Positions 11,433 to 20,749 of a stretch of 64,000 nt of DNA are shown here, piece after piece. A model generated the notes under the pieces. It worked only from the letters and a program-made list of their open reading frames with translations, did not search any database and had not been told where the DNA came from. The stretch spans positions 124,001 to 188,000 of the forward strand of contig NZ_FMZI01000006.1 of the NCBI RefSeq assembly GCF_900101505.1. Reading direction: 5' to 3'. A program made the position numbers and the translations under genes. Source of the stretch: Antarctobacter albus. Lineage in GTDB: Bacteria > Pseudomonadota > Alphaproteobacteria > Rhodobacterales > Rhodobacteraceae. How positions within the stretch are numbered: position 1 is the first letter of the stretch; every line of letters starts with the position of its first letter.

Positions 11433-12662
11433 CTATTCCGCCGCGCGCATCCAGTCCGCCCGCGCCGCCGGGTACAGGTAATCGCGGGTGATCGGCACCG
11501 CCGACATGGACTTGGCCAGTTGCCACTGCTGGACATGCAGGTTGCCCTGCCGGAAAGAGACTTCCATCGAGACCAGGTAGAACCGCCACATCCGCAGGAA
11601 CTGTTCGTCGAACATCTCGACCACCCGATCCCGATTCTCTTCCAGCCGCTCGCGCCAGGCCCGCAGCGTCATGGCGTAATGGATGCGCAGCGCCTCGTCG
11701 TCGCACTGGTGCAGCCAGTTGTCCTCGATCGCGCGATAGACCTCGGAGGCGGAGGGGGCGTAGCTGCCGGGAAAGATGTACTTGTCGATCCAGGCGTTGT
11801 TGGGACGCGGCGGGCCGTTCTTGACGATGGAGTGGATCAGCGCGACACCGTCGTCGGCCATCAGGTCGCGCACCTTGCCGAAATACTCGCGGTAATGCGG
11901 GGCGCCGACATGTTCCAGCATGCCGACACTGACGATCCGATCGAATCGCTCTTCCAGCTTGCGATAGTCCAGAAGCAGGAAGCGCACCCGATCCTCCAGC
12001 CCCTCGACATGCGCCCGTGCCTGCGCCGTGGCCAGCTGGTTCTCCGACAGCGTCACGCCCGTCACCTGCGCGCCGTAGTCGCGTGCCAGCGTCAGCGCCA
12101 TGCCGCCCCAGCCGCTGCCGATGTCCAGCACCCGCATCCCCGGCTTTATCATCAGCTTGTCAGCGATATGCGCCTTCTTGGCCGCCTGCGCCTCTTCCAG
12201 GGTCATGTCGGACTTTGACCAGTAGGCACAGGAATACTGCATGTCCGCATCCAGGAAGATCCGGTACAGATCGTCCGAAAGATCGTAGTGATGCGCGACG
12301 TTGCGCCGGGCCGTGAACGGCGTGTTGCGCTGCAGGAAACCTCGCATAGCGCTTTGCAATCTGCGCGGCAGTTCGTACCAGGGCGGCAGTTCGGCGATGT
12401 TGCCGCTGGGCACGAACAGCCCCAGAAGCCCCGGCAGGTCGTCGCCTTCGACCTGCAGCGTGCCCTCGGCATAGCATTCCCCCAACGCCAGGCCGGGGCG
12501 CATCAGTAACCGGCGCACGGTATCCGGTTCGGTCAGGATGATATGGGCCTCGGGGCCACCGCCCGGCCCGTAGGTTTCCGATTGCCCGCCGGGCATGGTC
12601 ACGGTCAACTGGCCGTGCCGCAGCATCCGGCGCATCATGTTGCGGAACAGAGACTCCCACAT
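11433..12662 (-). CDS. cfa: Cyclopropane-fatty-acyl-phospholipid synthase
   Basis: The 409-aa enzyme transfers a methylene group from S-adenosylmethionine to a phospholipid double bond at the inner membrane. The SAM-binding motif VLDIGSGWGGMAL and downstream GVTLSENQLATAQ are typical. So are HYDLSDDLYRIFLD and MQYSCAYW, which contact the lipid and bicarbonate site. The start at 12662 (MWESLFRNM) has AAGGGGG 7-8 bases upstream; a longer frame to 12818 overlaps the aspS start. It could also be a related fatty-acid methyltransferase, since this family has several activities in alphaproteobacteria. Confidence 0.88.
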   Translation of the reverse strand: MWESLFRNMMRRMLRHGQLTVTMPGGQSETYGPGGGPEAHIILTEPDTVRRLLMRPGLALGECYAEGTLQVEGDDLPGLLGLFVPSGNIAELPPWYELPRRLQSAMRGFLQRNTPFTARRNVAHHYDLSDDLYRIFLDADMQYSCAYWSKSDMTLEEAQAAKKAHIADKLMIKPGMRVLDIGSGWGGMALTLARDYGAQVTGVTLSENQLATAQARAHVEGLEDRVRFLLLDYRKLEERFDRIVSVGMLEHVGAPHYREYFGKVRDLMADDGVALIHSIVKNGPPRPNNAWIDKYIFPGSYAPSASEVYRAIEDNWLHQCDDEALRIHYAMTLRAWRERLEENRDRVVEMFDEQFLRMWRFYLVSMEVSFRQGNLHVQQWQLAKSMSAVPITRDYLYPAARADWMRAAE

Positions 12663-12751
12663 GGCAAACCCCCTTGCGACGTTTTGGCGCGTCCTCCCGG
12701 CATTGATGATTAGCAGACTCAGGTGATTCTCACCAAATAAAGCCGTCTCCC

Positions 12752-12780
12752 TTGACTTCCCCCGCCCCTCGGGATGTATC
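12752..12780 (+). promoter_or_regulatory. Candidate aspS promoter
   Basis: TTGACT (12752-12757), 17 bases, then TGTATC (12775-12780), 37 bases before the aspS start. The -35 is five of six to the sigma-70 consensus and spacing is ideal. Confidence 0.5.
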
Positions 12781-12816
12781 GGCGCCTGACTTTTGCGCAT
12801 ATCAAAGGGGCCCGAC

Positions 12817-14598
12817 ATGCACGCCTATCGCAGCCATACCTGTGCCGATCTGACCAAGGACCAGGTGGGTGATACCGTCCGGCTGGCCGGCTGGGTGCAC
12901 CGCATCCGCGACCACGGCGGCGTGCTGTTCATCGACCTGCGCGACCATTACGGCATGACGCAGGTGCTCTGCGATCCCGACAGCCCGGTGTTTGCCCAGG
13001 TCGAGAAGGTGCGCAGCGAATGGTGCATCCGCATCGACGGCACGGTGAAGGCCCGCGCCGAAAGCCTTGTGAACCCCAAGCTGCCCACCGGCGAAATCGA
13101 GGTCTATATCCGCGACATCGAGGTGCTGGGTGAGGCGCAGGAACTGCCGCTGATCGTCTTCGGCGACCAGGAATACCCCGAGGAAACGCGCCTGAAATAC
13201 CGCTATCTCGACCTGCGTCGCGAAGCGATGCAGAAGTCGATGACGCTGCGGTCCGACGTGGTGTCCAGCATCCGCCGCCGCATGTGGGACAAGGGGTTCC
13301 GCGAGTACCAGACGCCGATCATCACCGCCTCCTCGCCCGAGGGCGCGCGCGACTTCCTGGTGCCGTCGCGCCTGCATCCGGGCAAGTTCTACGCCCTGCC
13401 GCAGGCCCCGCAGCAGTTCAAGCAGCTCATCATGGTCTCGGGCTTCGACAAGTATTTCCAGATCGCGCCCTGTTTCCGCGACGAGGACCCGCGCGCCGAC
13501 CGCTCGCCCACCGATTTCTACCAGCTGGACATGGAGATGTCCTTTGTCGAACAGCAGGACGTGTTCGACACGGTGGCGCCGGTGATCGCGGGCGTCTTCG
13601 AGGAATTCGGCGGCGGCAAGTCCGTGGATGCACCCGAGACATGGCCGCAGATCCCCTATGCCGAGGCGGCGCTGAAATACGGCACCGACAAGCCCGACCT
13701 GCGCAACCCGATCGAGATGCAGGTGGTCTCCGAGCATTTCGCCGGTTCCGGCTTTGCCATCTTCGCCAAGCTGCTGGAACAGGAGGGCACCGAGATCCGC
13801 GCCATCCCGGCGCCGGGCGGCGGCTCGCGCAAGTTCTGTGACCGGATGAACGCCTGGGCGCAGAAAGAGGGTCTGCCGGGCATGGGCTACATCTTCTGGC
13901 GCGACCAGGGCGAGGGCATGGAGGCCGCCGGCCCGCTGGCCAAGAACATCGGCCCCGAGCGCACCGAGGCGATCCGCCAGCAGCTGGGCCTTGGCGTCGG
14001 CGACGCGGCCTTCTTCCTGGGTGGCAAGCCCGCCAGCTTCCAGCGGATCGCGGGCAAGGCGCGCGACGTGCTGGGCCAGGAACTGAAGCTGATCGACCCC
14101 AACCGCTTTGCCTTTGCCTGGATCGTGGATTTCCCGATCTACGAAAAGGACGAGGAAACCGGCGAGGTCGACTTCGAGCACAACCCGTTTTCCATGCCGC
14201 AGGGCGGGATGGAGGCGCTGCAGGGCGATCCGCTCAAGGTGCTGGGCTTCCAGTACGACCTGGCCTGCAACGGTTACGAGCTGGTGTCCGGTGCGATCCG
14301 GAACCACAAGCCCGAGGTCATGCTGAAGGCGTTCGAAATCGCGGGTTACGGCGAGGACGAGGTCAAGAACCGCTTTGGCGCGCTCTACAACGCCTTCCAC
14401 TACGGCGCCCCGCCGCACGGCGGCTGTGCCGCGGGCATCGACCGGATGGTGATGCTGCTGGCCGAAACGGCGAACATTCGCGAGGTCATCATGTTCCCGA
14501 TGAACCAGCGCGCCGAAGACCTGATGATGAACGCGCCCTCCGATCCATCGTCGGATCAGCTAATGGAACTGTCCCTGCGCGTCATTCCGCAGGACTGA
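12817..14598 (+). CDS. aspS: Aspartyl-tRNA synthetase
   Basis: The 593-aa class II synthetase charges tRNA-Asp (and possibly tRNA-Asn) with aspartate. Order: N-terminal OB anticodon-binding domain ([23 protein letters not shown]), class II core with motif 2 ([19 protein letters not shown]) and motif 3 ([10 protein letters not shown]), and the bacterial GAD insertion in the middle. The start at 12817 follows AAAGGGG by 8 bases; an in-frame ATG 24 bases earlier lacks a site. Whether the enzyme is discriminating cannot be decided without knowing if asnS or gatCAB exists. Confidence 0.96.
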   Translation: MHAYRSHTCADLTKDQVGDTVRLAGWVHRIRDHGGVLFIDLRDHYGMTQVLCDPDSPVFAQVEKVRSEWCIRIDGTVKARAESLVNPKLPTGEIEVYIRDIEVLGEAQELPLIVFGDQEYPEETRLKYRYLDLRREAMQKSMTLRSDVVSSIRRRMWDKGFREYQTPIITASSPEGARDFLVPSRLHPGKFYALPQAPQQFKQLIMVSGFDKYFQIAPCFRDEDPRADRSPTDFYQLDMEMSFVEQQDVFDTVAPVIAGVFEEFGGGKSVDAPETWPQIPYAEAALKYGTDKPDLRNPIEMQVVSEHFAGSGFAIFAKLLEQEGTEIRAIPAPGGGSRKFCDRMNAWAQKEGLPGMGYIFWRDQGEGMEAAGPLAKNIGPERTEAIRQQLGLGVGDAAFFLGGKPASFQRIAGKARDVLGQELKLIDPNRFAFAWIVDFPIYEKDEETGEVDFEHNPFSMPQGGMEALQGDPLKVLGFQYDLACNGYELVSGAIRNHKPEVMLKAFEIAGYGEDEVKNRFGALYNAFHYGAPPHGGCAAGIDRMVMLLAETANIREVIMFPMNQRAEDLMMNAPSDPSSDQLMELSLRVIPQD

Positions 14599-14619
14599 CG
14601 CCGCAAAAGGCGCCTTTTT
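14599..14619 (+). terminator. Short terminator after aspS
   Basis: A CGCC/GGCG stem with a GCAAAA loop, followed by CCTTTTT, immediately after the aspS stop codon. The stem is short, but the T-run and position support it. Confidence 0.5.
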
Positions 14620-14707
14620 GCCGAGGTGCCGGACACAACATCGTGCGGGGCGATGCAAGCACGCCCCGCTTGCGGTATAGGGGCCTTAACAGCGTTGAGG
14701 CCCCAAG

Positions 14708-16084
14708 ATGTTCGACCCCGTTCTTGCCGATATCCGCTTTGGCTGTGGCCGGTCCCCCCGGATCTCCGCCCCCGCCTCCATGCAGACGCTGCTGGACGGG
14801 CTGACCGCCCCAGACGGAATGGCACAGAGCTTTCCGATCATGGCGTTCGACGCCTTTTCCAGGGACATGGTCGTCAACGCCTACACGCTGGGTCGCATCC
14901 GCCGCCTGACGCGCGGCACCGAGGCGGAGGGGCTGGCACTTGAACAAATCCAGCGACTCAAACGCAGTGCCCGCAAGTTGCAGTCGGAGTGGCTGGTGGC
15001 CCATGTCGCCCGCCGCGTGAACAGCCCGACGCCTTTGCGCGAACGGCTGGAAAGCTTTTGGGCCGACCATTTCACCGCGCGCGGCAAGGCCAACGTGATG
15101 ATCCAGGCCGGGTCGCCCTACGTCGAATCTGCCATCCGCCCGCATCTCGCCGGCAGGTTCGAGGACATGTTGATCGCGGTGACGACGCATCCCCTGATGC
15201 TGCACTACCTCGACCAGCACGCCTCGGCCGGGCCGAACTCTCCGCAGGCACTGAAATACCCCGGGCAAAAGGGCCTGAACGAGAACCTGGCCCGCGAGGT
15301 GCTGGAGCTGCACACGCTGGGCGTGGACGGCCCCTATACGCAGACCGACGTGCGCGAACTGGCAGAACTGCTGACCGGGCTGGCCTTCACCCCCGAAGGC
15401 GGCACCGAGTTCCGCCGCCCGCTGGCCGAACCCGGGTCGGAGACCGTGCTGGGCAAAAGCTATGGCGGCGACCAACCCGCCCGGCTGGAGGATATTCACG
15501 ACGCCCTGCGCGACCTTGCCAGGCATCCGGTGACAGCGCGCCATGTCGCGAGCAAGCTGGCCGTGCATTTCGTGGCGGATGCACCCGACGCGGACCTGGT
15601 CAGCGCGATGGAAACCGCCTGGCTGAACACGGACGGCGACCTGATGGCGGTCTACCGGGCCATGCTGGATCACCCGGCCGCCTGGGACCCGCGCCCGGCC
15701 AATGCCAAGCAGCCGCTGGATTTCATCGCCTCGGCCTGCCGCGCGCTGGACATCCCGCAGGAAATCCTGGGCAAGCGGGTCGGCATCGCGCTGGTCGAAC
15801 CGATGCGCCTGATGGGGCAGGTCTGGCAGAAACCACCCGGCCCCGACGGGTTGCCCGAGGCGGATGACGCCTGGCTGACACCGCAGGGGTTGGCCGCCCG
15901 TCTGCAATGGGGCTTTACCATGCCGCAGGCCCTGCTGGGGGCCCTGCCGGACCCGCGCGATTTCGTTGAAACCGCGCTGGGGTCGCGCGCCACTGACGAG
16001 GTGCGCTTCGCCGCCGGCGCCGCCGAGACCCGAGCCGACGGGATCGGCGTGGTGTTGGCCTCCCCCGCCTTTCAGAGGATGTGA
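14708..16084 (+). CDS. DUF1800 family protein
   Basis: A 458-aa protein of the DUF1800 family, function unknown. Typical blocks are the LRERLESFWADHFT segment, the GLNENLAREVLELHTLGV block, and ELAELLTGLAF. No clear signal peptide is visible. DUF1800 genes are nearly always paired with DUF1501 genes, as here with 3 bases between them. The paired gene has a twin-arginine signal, so this protein may be exported with it as a hitchhiker; that is an inference. Confidence 0.9.
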   Translation: MFDPVLADIRFGCGRSPRISAPASMQTLLDGLTAPDGMAQSFPIMAFDAFSRDMVVNAYTLGRIRRLTRGTEAEGLALEQIQRLKRSARKLQSEWLVAHVARRVNSPTPLRERLESFWADHFTARGKANVMIQAGSPYVESAIRPHLAGRFEDMLIAVTTHPLMLHYLDQHASAGPNSPQALKYPGQKGLNENLAREVLELHTLGVDGPYTQTDVRELAELLTGLAFTPEGGTEFRRPLAEPGSETVLGKSYGGDQPARLEDIHDALRDLARHPVTARHVASKLAVHFVADAPDADLVSAMETAWLNTDGDLMAVYRAMLDHPAAWDPRPANAKQPLDFIASACRALDIPQEILGKRVGIALVEPMRLMGQVWQKPPGPDGLPEADDAWLTPQGLAARLQWGFTMPQALLGALPDPRDFVETALGSRATDEVRFAAGAAETRADGIGVVLASPAFQRM

Positions 16085-16087
16085 GCG

Positions 16088-17311
16088 ATGGACAGACGCA
16101 ATTTCCTGGCCCGCAGTGCCGCCCTTGGCTGTTCTCTGGCCGCCAGCCCGCTGGTCACGCCGGTCAGCTTCGCCGCGACGCCGGGCGATGCCCGGCTGGT
16201 GGTCATCATCCTGCGCGGCGGCATGGATGGCCTCGACGTGGTGGCGCCCTATGGCGATCCGGATTTTGCCGCCCTGGGCCGGCCGGGACCGGACATGGAC
16301 GGGGGCGCCTTCGATCTCGACGGGCGGTTCGGGCTGCACGGGGCCCTGGCCCCGTTGCGCCCCCTCTGGCAGGCGGGTGACCTGGGTTTCGCCCATGCGG
16401 TCTCGATCCCCTACCGCGACAAGCGCAGCCACTTCGACGGCCAGGACCTGTTGGAGGCCGGCGTGGCCGCCTCGGACGCGCCTTTGCCCGATGATGGCTG
16501 GCTGAACCGTCTCGTCCAGAATCTGCCCGGGGCCAGCGCGGAAACCGCCTATGCCATCGGCAGCGAGCCGCTACGCATCCTGTCGGGGCCTGCGCCCGTG
16601 AACCGCTGGACGCCGGAGGCGGACCTGCGCCTGTCGCCTCAGGCCATTCTGCTGACCCAACGGGTTATGCAGTCCGATCCTGCGATGGCCGCAGCGCTGG
16701 AAAGCGCCTTTGCGCTGGCGGGAGGTGACGGTGACGGGCTGGCCTTTTCGGGCACCCCCGGCGACATGATGGCCGCCATGCGGGACGACATGATGGCGCC
16801 GCGCGACCGGCATCGACCGGGCCGTGTGCTTGCGGAATTTGCCGGTGCGCAATTGCGGGATGCGGCGCGGATCGCCTGTTATTCCCTGAACGGCTGGGAC
16901 ACGCATAAGTCGCAGGAGCGCCACTTGGCCCTGTCGCTGGAACAGCTGTCGGACTCGCTTCTGGCCCTGCAAGAGGCCCTGGGACCAGAGGCCTGGGGCA
17001 AGACGACGGTGGCTGCGGTGACCGAATTCGGGCGGACCGCGCGCTGGAACGGCACAGAAGGCACGGACCACGGCACCGGTGGGGCGATGGTACTGGCCGG
17101 TGGCGCCCTGCGCGGGGGCCGTGTCATCACCGACTGGCCCGGCCTGGGCGACGGAGCGCTTTATGAAGGGCGTGACCTGAGACCCACCCGCGACCTGCGG
17201 GCGCATCTGGCCTGGCTTTTGCACGGACAATTCGGCATCGCACGCAGCACGCTGGAAACCACGGTCTTTCCCGGACTCGACATGGGAAGCGACCCGGGCC
17301 TGCTGCTGTAG
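16088..17311 (+). CDS. DUF1501 family protein with Tat signal
   Basis: A 407-aa protein of the DUF1501 family, which has an alkaline-phosphatase/sulfatase-like fold by family annotation. The N-terminus DRRNFLARSAALG plus a hydrophobic stretch ending SFA is a twin-arginine export signal. VVIILRGGMDGLDVVAPYGD, YRDKRSHFDGQDLLE and the C-terminal TEFGRTARWNGTEGTDHGTG are family hallmarks, the last probably metal-binding. It is cotranscribed with the DUF1800 gene just upstream. Substrate and role are unknown. Confidence 0.9.
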   Translation: MDRRNFLARSAALGCSLAASPLVTPVSFAATPGDARLVVIILRGGMDGLDVVAPYGDPDFAALGRPGPDMDGGAFDLDGRFGLHGALAPLRPLWQAGDLGFAHAVSIPYRDKRSHFDGQDLLEAGVAASDAPLPDDGWLNRLVQNLPGASAETAYAIGSEPLRILSGPAPVNRWTPEADLRLSPQAILLTQRVMQSDPAMAAALESAFALAGGDGDGLAFSGTPGDMMAAMRDDMMAPRDRHRPGRVLAEFAGAQLRDAARIACYSLNGWDTHKSQERHLALSLEQLSDSLLALQEALGPEAWGKTTVAAVTEFGRTARWNGTEGTDHGTGGAMVLAGGALRGGRVITDWPGLGDGALYEGRDLRPTRDLRAHLAWLLHGQFGIARSTLETTVFPGLDMGSDPGLLL

Positions 17312-17320
17312 TGCGGGCGG

Positions 17321-18037
17321 TCAGATCGCCATGCGATCGGCCACGCGGTCCTGAACCAGGGCAGAAACACGGTCCAGACCGGGCTTGACCGGACGGCCAG
17401 CCGCACGCGCATCGGCCAGGTCCTCTGCTGCCTGCTGCAACACGCCGTCGCCCGCGCTGCGCGCGACCCCGGCAAGGAACTGCGTCAGGTAGGCCAAGGT
17501 CTGTGGGTTGCGCGCGTCGCCCAGCACGTCTGCCGCGTGGGCCATGTCATCGCGGTAGGACAGGGGATCGGGGACCACGGGATCGTCACAGACAAGACGC
17601 GGGCCGGTGGGACGCCGTTCGCTGGGCAGGACCGACAGGATGGCGTTCTGGAAGGCGACAACCGAAGAGATCGGCTTGCCCAGGAAACCGTCGGCACCGG
17701 CGGCCAGGGCCACTTCTTCGGCGAAGGTGTCGCCGCTGGTGCCCAACAGGACATCTACGCGCGGACAGGTCGTGCTGAGTTCGGCGATCAGGTCTGCACC
17801 CGACCCATCCGGCAGGCCCAGGTCGATGATCACCACGCTGGGTCGATAGACCTGCAGGTGCCGTCGCGCCGACTTCAGGCAGTCCGCACGGCGGATACGC
17901 GCCCCGGACCGCAGGCACAACAGGCGCATGGCATCACAAGAGTACCGGCTGTCCTCAACCACGAGGATGGTCAGCCCAAGCAGGGGCCGCGTCGCGGTAG
18001 GACGCAGGTGCGGGGAGAGTTGATCATAGTCGTCCAT
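17321..18037 (-). CDS. Orphan response regulator receiver protein
   Basis: A 238-aa protein with an N-terminal CheY-like receiver (about residues 21-140): acidic pair ED (28-29), phospho-acceptor D72 in VIIDLGLPDG, T100/S101, and K121 in FLGKPISS. The C-terminal ~95 residues (SYRDDMAHAADVLGDARN onward) are helical with no DNA-binding motif that I recognise. Helical pattern and length would allow a degenerate phosphotransfer bundle, but no phospho-His motif is clear. I start at 18037 because GAGGAG lies 8 bases before it; an ATG 15 bases earlier overlaps that site. No histidine kinase is adjacent. Confidence 0.8.
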   Translation of the reverse strand: MDDYDQLSPHLRPTATRPLLGLTILVVEDSRYSCDAMRLLCLRSGARIRRADCLKSARRHLQVYRPSVVIIDLGLPDGSGADLIAELSTTCPRVDVLLGTSGDTFAEEVALAAGADGFLGKPISSVVAFQNAILSVLPSERRPTGPRLVCDDPVVPDPLSYRDDMAHAADVLGDARNPQTLAYLTQFLAGVARSAGDGVLQQAAEDLADARAAGRPVKPGLDRVSALVQDRVADRMAI

Positions 18038-18169
18038 GTCGGGGCTCCTCATCGAGTCGCCTGCCAGATTGGCCCCGACAAGGTGAACAAGCGGTTAAGG
18101 GTCGCACCGGCTTGTCCGGCCTGTGTCGTCACGCCATAACCTCTGCCAACGCCAGACATGGAGAGACAA

Positions 18170-18574
18170 ATGATCGGACGCCTGAATCACGTTGCCATCG
18201 CCGTGCCCGACCTAGAGGCCGCCGCCGCACAGTACCGCACCGCGCTGGGTGCCAAGGTCGGTGAGCCGCAGGACGAGCCCGACCACGGCGTGACCGTGAT
18301 CTTCATCGAACTCCCGAACACCAAGATCGAGCTGCTGTATCCACTGGGAGAAAACTCTCCGATCCAGGGGTTTCTGGACAAGAACCCCTCGGGCGGCATC
18401 CACCACGTCTGCTACGAGGTCGAGGACATCCTTGCGGCGCGCGACCACCTGCAGGAAACCGGCGCCCGCGTGCTGGGCACCGGAGAGCCAAAGATCGGCG
18501 CACATGGCAAGCCCGTGCTCTTTCTGCACCCCAAGGACTTCAACGGCTGCCTCGTGGAACTGGAGCAGGTCTGA
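18170..18574 (+). CDS. mce: Methylmalonyl-CoA epimerase
   Basis: The 134-aa protein is a vicinal-oxygen-chelate fold enzyme that interconverts (2R)- and (2S)-methylmalonyl-CoA in propionyl-CoA use. RLNHVAIAVPDLEAAAAQYR, IELLYPLGENSPIQGFLDKN, GGIHHVCYEVEDI and the C-terminal VLFLHPKDFNGCLVELEQ carry the metal ligands and are nearly consensus. The start at 18170 has GGAGAG 6 bases upstream, better than the in-frame ATG four codons earlier. The stop overlaps the DUF1467 start by one base. Confidence 0.95.
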   Translation: MIGRLNHVAIAVPDLEAAAAQYRTALGAKVGEPQDEPDHGVTVIFIELPNTKIELLYPLGENSPIQGFLDKNPSGGIHHVCYEVEDILAARDHLQETGARVLGTGEPKIGAHGKPVLFLHPKDFNGCLVELEQV

Positions 18575-18864
18575 TGGGGATCACCTCGGCTATCGTCCTC
18601 TTTGCCGTGATCTGGTTCATGACGTTCCTCTGCGTCATCCCGATCCGGCTGAAGACCCAGGGAGACCTGGGCGACGTTGTGCCCGGCACCCATGCCGGCA
18701 GCCCCGAGGTGCATAACCTCAAGCGAAAGGCCTGGATCACGACCGGCATCGCCTTCGTGCTCTGGGCCGTCATCGCCTCGATCATCGTCTTCGAAGTGAT
18801 CACGGTGCGCGACATCGACGGTTGGATGTTCGACCGGATGGACGGCAGCTCGCACGTCAACTGA
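18574..18864 (+). CDS. DUF1467 small membrane protein
   Basis: A 96-aa protein of the DUF1467 family, with two membrane segments (about 1-27 and 51-75) and a short loop containing VVPGTHAGSPEVHNLKRKA. The function is unknown; the gene commonly follows mce in alphaproteobacteria and overlaps it here by one base, so the two are translated together. Confidence 0.85.
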   Translation: MGITSAIVLFAVIWFMTFLCVIPIRLKTQGDLGDVVPGTHAGSPEVHNLKRKAWITTGIAFVLWAVIASIIVFEVITVRDIDGWMFDRMDGSSHVN

Positions 18865-18869
18865 TTGGG

Positions 18870-18892
18870 ACCGCGCCCCTAGCGGGCGCGGT
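18870..18892. terminator. Hairpin between convergent DUF1467 and EI24 genes
   Basis: A 9-bp stem ACCGCGCCC/GGGCGCGGT with loop CTAGC, overlapping the last codons of the EI24 gene. There is little T-run on either side. It is placed to stop both converging transcripts. Confidence 0.45.
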
Positions 18893-19571
18893 TCACCCGG
18901 TGGAACACATGGGTAAAGGCCGCCGCCCCCAGCACGGGAACCAGCAGGTTCACGATGGGAACGGTCAGCGGCACCGCCATCACCACGCCCGTCACCCAGA
19001 TCGTCAGCATGTGCCGGCGCCGCAGCTTGCGTGCCTCGATCCGGCCGACACGGCGCATGGCGGCCAGGGTGAAATATTCCCGACCCAGCAGAAACCCGTT
19101 CAGCGCCCAGAAGATGAAGGGCGCGAAGGGGATGAAGATCAGGTAGACGATCAGCGCCAGCAGGTTCGCCAGGACCATTGTCCCGAAGAACCCCAGCGCA
19201 TCCTTCAGGCCATCTGAAAAGCTGACCGGGGTTGCGGCGGGCAAACCGGGATAGTGGCGATCCTCAACCGCCTGCGCGACTTCTTCGAGGAACATCGAGA
19301 TGATGGCCGAGGCCACCGGCGTCATCAAAAAGACCGACAACAGCAGCATGACCGGCACCGAGGCCCAGCTTGCCGCGTCGTCGAGCCATTGCACCGTGCC
19401 GATCCAGGGCAGCGTGACGGCATCTCCGACCATCCAGCCGACCACGTTGAACACCACCACGACGGCGGCGATCAGCGCCCCAAGCGTGATCCCGATCCCG
19501 CGCAACAGCACGCCGCGAAAGCGCGGATCCGGCATTTGCGCGATGGCGCGGCTAACGGCATCGAAGATCAT
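18879..19571 (-). CDS. EI24-domain (CysZ-like) membrane protein
   Basis: A 230-aa protein with about four to five membrane segments and a conserved FLEEVAQAVEDRHYPGLP loop, matching the EI24 family that includes the CysZ sulfate permease. It could move sulfate or another anion, but nothing adjacent concerns sulfur, so I do not use the name cysZ. The start overlaps the stop of the nitroreductase gene by four bases, so the two are cotranscribed. Confidence 0.82.
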   Translation of the reverse strand: MIFDAVSRAIAQMPDPRFRGVLLRGIGITLGALIAAVVVVFNVVGWMVGDAVTLPWIGTVQWLDDAASWASVPVMLLLSVFLMTPVASAIISMFLEEVAQAVEDRHYPGLPAATPVSFSDGLKDALGFFGTMVLANLLALIVYLIFIPFAPFIFWALNGFLLGREYFTLAAMRRVGRIEARKLRRRHMLTIWVTGVVMAVPLTVPIVNLLVPVLGAAAFTHVFHRVNRAR

Positions 19572-20146
19572 TCCGACACCCAGCTGACGATCTGGTCAAG
19601 GTCGGGGCGCGGACGTTCCGGCGGCGCCGCGCCTTCGGTTCCGATGTGGATGAACCCGGCGATCTTTTCATCTGCGCCGAGCCCCAGTGCGCCCTCGACA
19701 AAGCCGCGATCATGGCTGGCCCAACCCGACAGCCAGTTCGCGCCCCAGCCAGAGGCCAGCGCCGCGTTCAGCAGCGCAAGACAGGCCGCGCCCGCCGAAT
19801 AGGTCTGTTCCAGCGCCGGGATCTTGGGGCTGTCCTTCTGCACCTCGACGACGGCAACGCAGAGCGGGCTGCGCTCCCATGCGTCGCGTGCCTTGGCGAT
19901 GTCCTCGTCACTTTTGCCCAGCCGGGTGCCGCACTCTGTCACGGCATCCGCCAGTCGCCGCATCGCGGGCGCCCGCAACACGATGAACCGCCAGGGCTCC
20001 AGCTTGCCGTGATCGGGGGTCCGCGCCGCTGCCGTCAACAGGGGCATCAGCGCGGCATCGTCGGGGCCGGGCGCCTTCAACGTCTTGGCCGGGCGCGACC
20101 GGCGGCTCAGCAGAAAGTCCATTGCAGCGGGGTTCGGGGTGGGCAT
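19568..20146 (-). CDS. Nitroreductase family protein, YdjA-like
   Basis: A 192-aa FMN-dependent oxidoreductase of the small nitroreductase type. The N-terminus DFLLSRRSRPA and AARTPDHGKLEPWRFIVL match the YdjA branch, where the RRS and DHGKLEPW blocks contact FMN. The C-terminus contains ASGWGANWLSGW. The natural substrate is unknown. The start at 20146 is preceded by AGGAG at a spacing of about 7; an ATG 15 bases earlier is less likely. Confidence 0.87.
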   Translation of the reverse strand: MPTPNPAAMDFLLSRRSRPAKTLKAPGPDDAALMPLLTAAARTPDHGKLEPWRFIVLRAPAMRRLADAVTECGTRLGKSDEDIAKARDAWERSPLCVAVVEVQKDSPKIPALEQTYSAGAACLALLNAALASGWGANWLSGWASHDRGFVEGALGLGADEKIAGFIHIGTEGAAPPERPRPDLDQIVSWVSE

Positions 20147-20243
20147 GGCGTCTCCTGTCATCGTCCGCCGTTATGTCAGGCCGCAGGCGCCGGGTTTCAA
20201 CCGGGAATATTGCGCATCACGGCGCAGCCTGTATGCCGGGGGC

Positions 20244-20501
20244 ATGAAACAGCCAGATCTTTCCGACCTCGCGGTGCCGGGCGCCACGCTGGCCGTGCGT
20301 GTCACGCCCAGGGCATCGCGCAATGCCGTCGTCCGAGACGGGGACAGCCTACGCGTCACGGTCACGACGGTGCCGGAGGGCGGCAAGGCCAATGCGGCGG
20401 TGATCAAGCTACTGGCCAAGGCGCTGGGACTGCCGAAAAGCCGCCTGGAACTGGTGCGCGGCGAGACCACGCGGGACAAGCTGTTTCGAATAGCCGACTG
20501 A
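20244..20501 (+). CDS. DUF167 (YggU) family protein
   Basis: An 85-aa protein of the DUF167/YggU family: VRVTPRASRNAV, LRVTVTTVPEGGKANAAVIKLLAKALGLPKSRLELVRGETTRDK. The function is unknown in spite of wide conservation. The start at 20244 matches the family N-terminus; the upstream extension is antisense to the nitroreductase gene. Confidence 0.9.
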   Translation: MKQPDLSDLAVPGATLAVRVTPRASRNAVVRDGDSLRVTVTTVPEGGKANAAVIKLLAKALGLPKSRLELVRGETTRDKLFRIAD

Positions 20502-20509
20502 GCCGGGCT

Positions 20510-20740
20510 TCAATCCTTGCGCCGATAGACGCCTTCGGGCGTGTTCACCGCCGCCACCAGGTCCTGCATCTGTGAAATCGACAGGGTGATCCGCTGCATC
20601 CTGTCGGTGCGCGGGTCGTATTGCTCGACCGTGATGCAATCCTCGAAGCCCGAGATGACCACGTCCTCTTGCAGGGGCGGGCCGCCTTCGTCCACCAGGG
20701 TCACGACGGTGGCGTCAAAGTCATGTTCTACGCTGTACAT
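20510..20740 (-). CDS. Small conserved hypothetical protein
   Basis: A 76-aa acidic protein without signal or membrane segment. It reads as strands followed by a helix (VTLVDEGGPPLQEDVVISGFEDCITVEQYD, then SISQMQDLVAAVN). I do not recognise a family, but codon use and placement nine bases from two neighbours support it being real. It follows the DCC-family gene by nine bases on the same strand, so they are probably cotranscribed. Confidence 0.7.
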   Translation of the reverse strand: MYSVEHDFDATVVTLVDEGGPPLQEDVVISGFEDCITVEQYDPRTDRMQRITLSISQMQDLVAAVNTPEGVYRRKD

Positions 20741-20749
20741 GTCGTCAGC

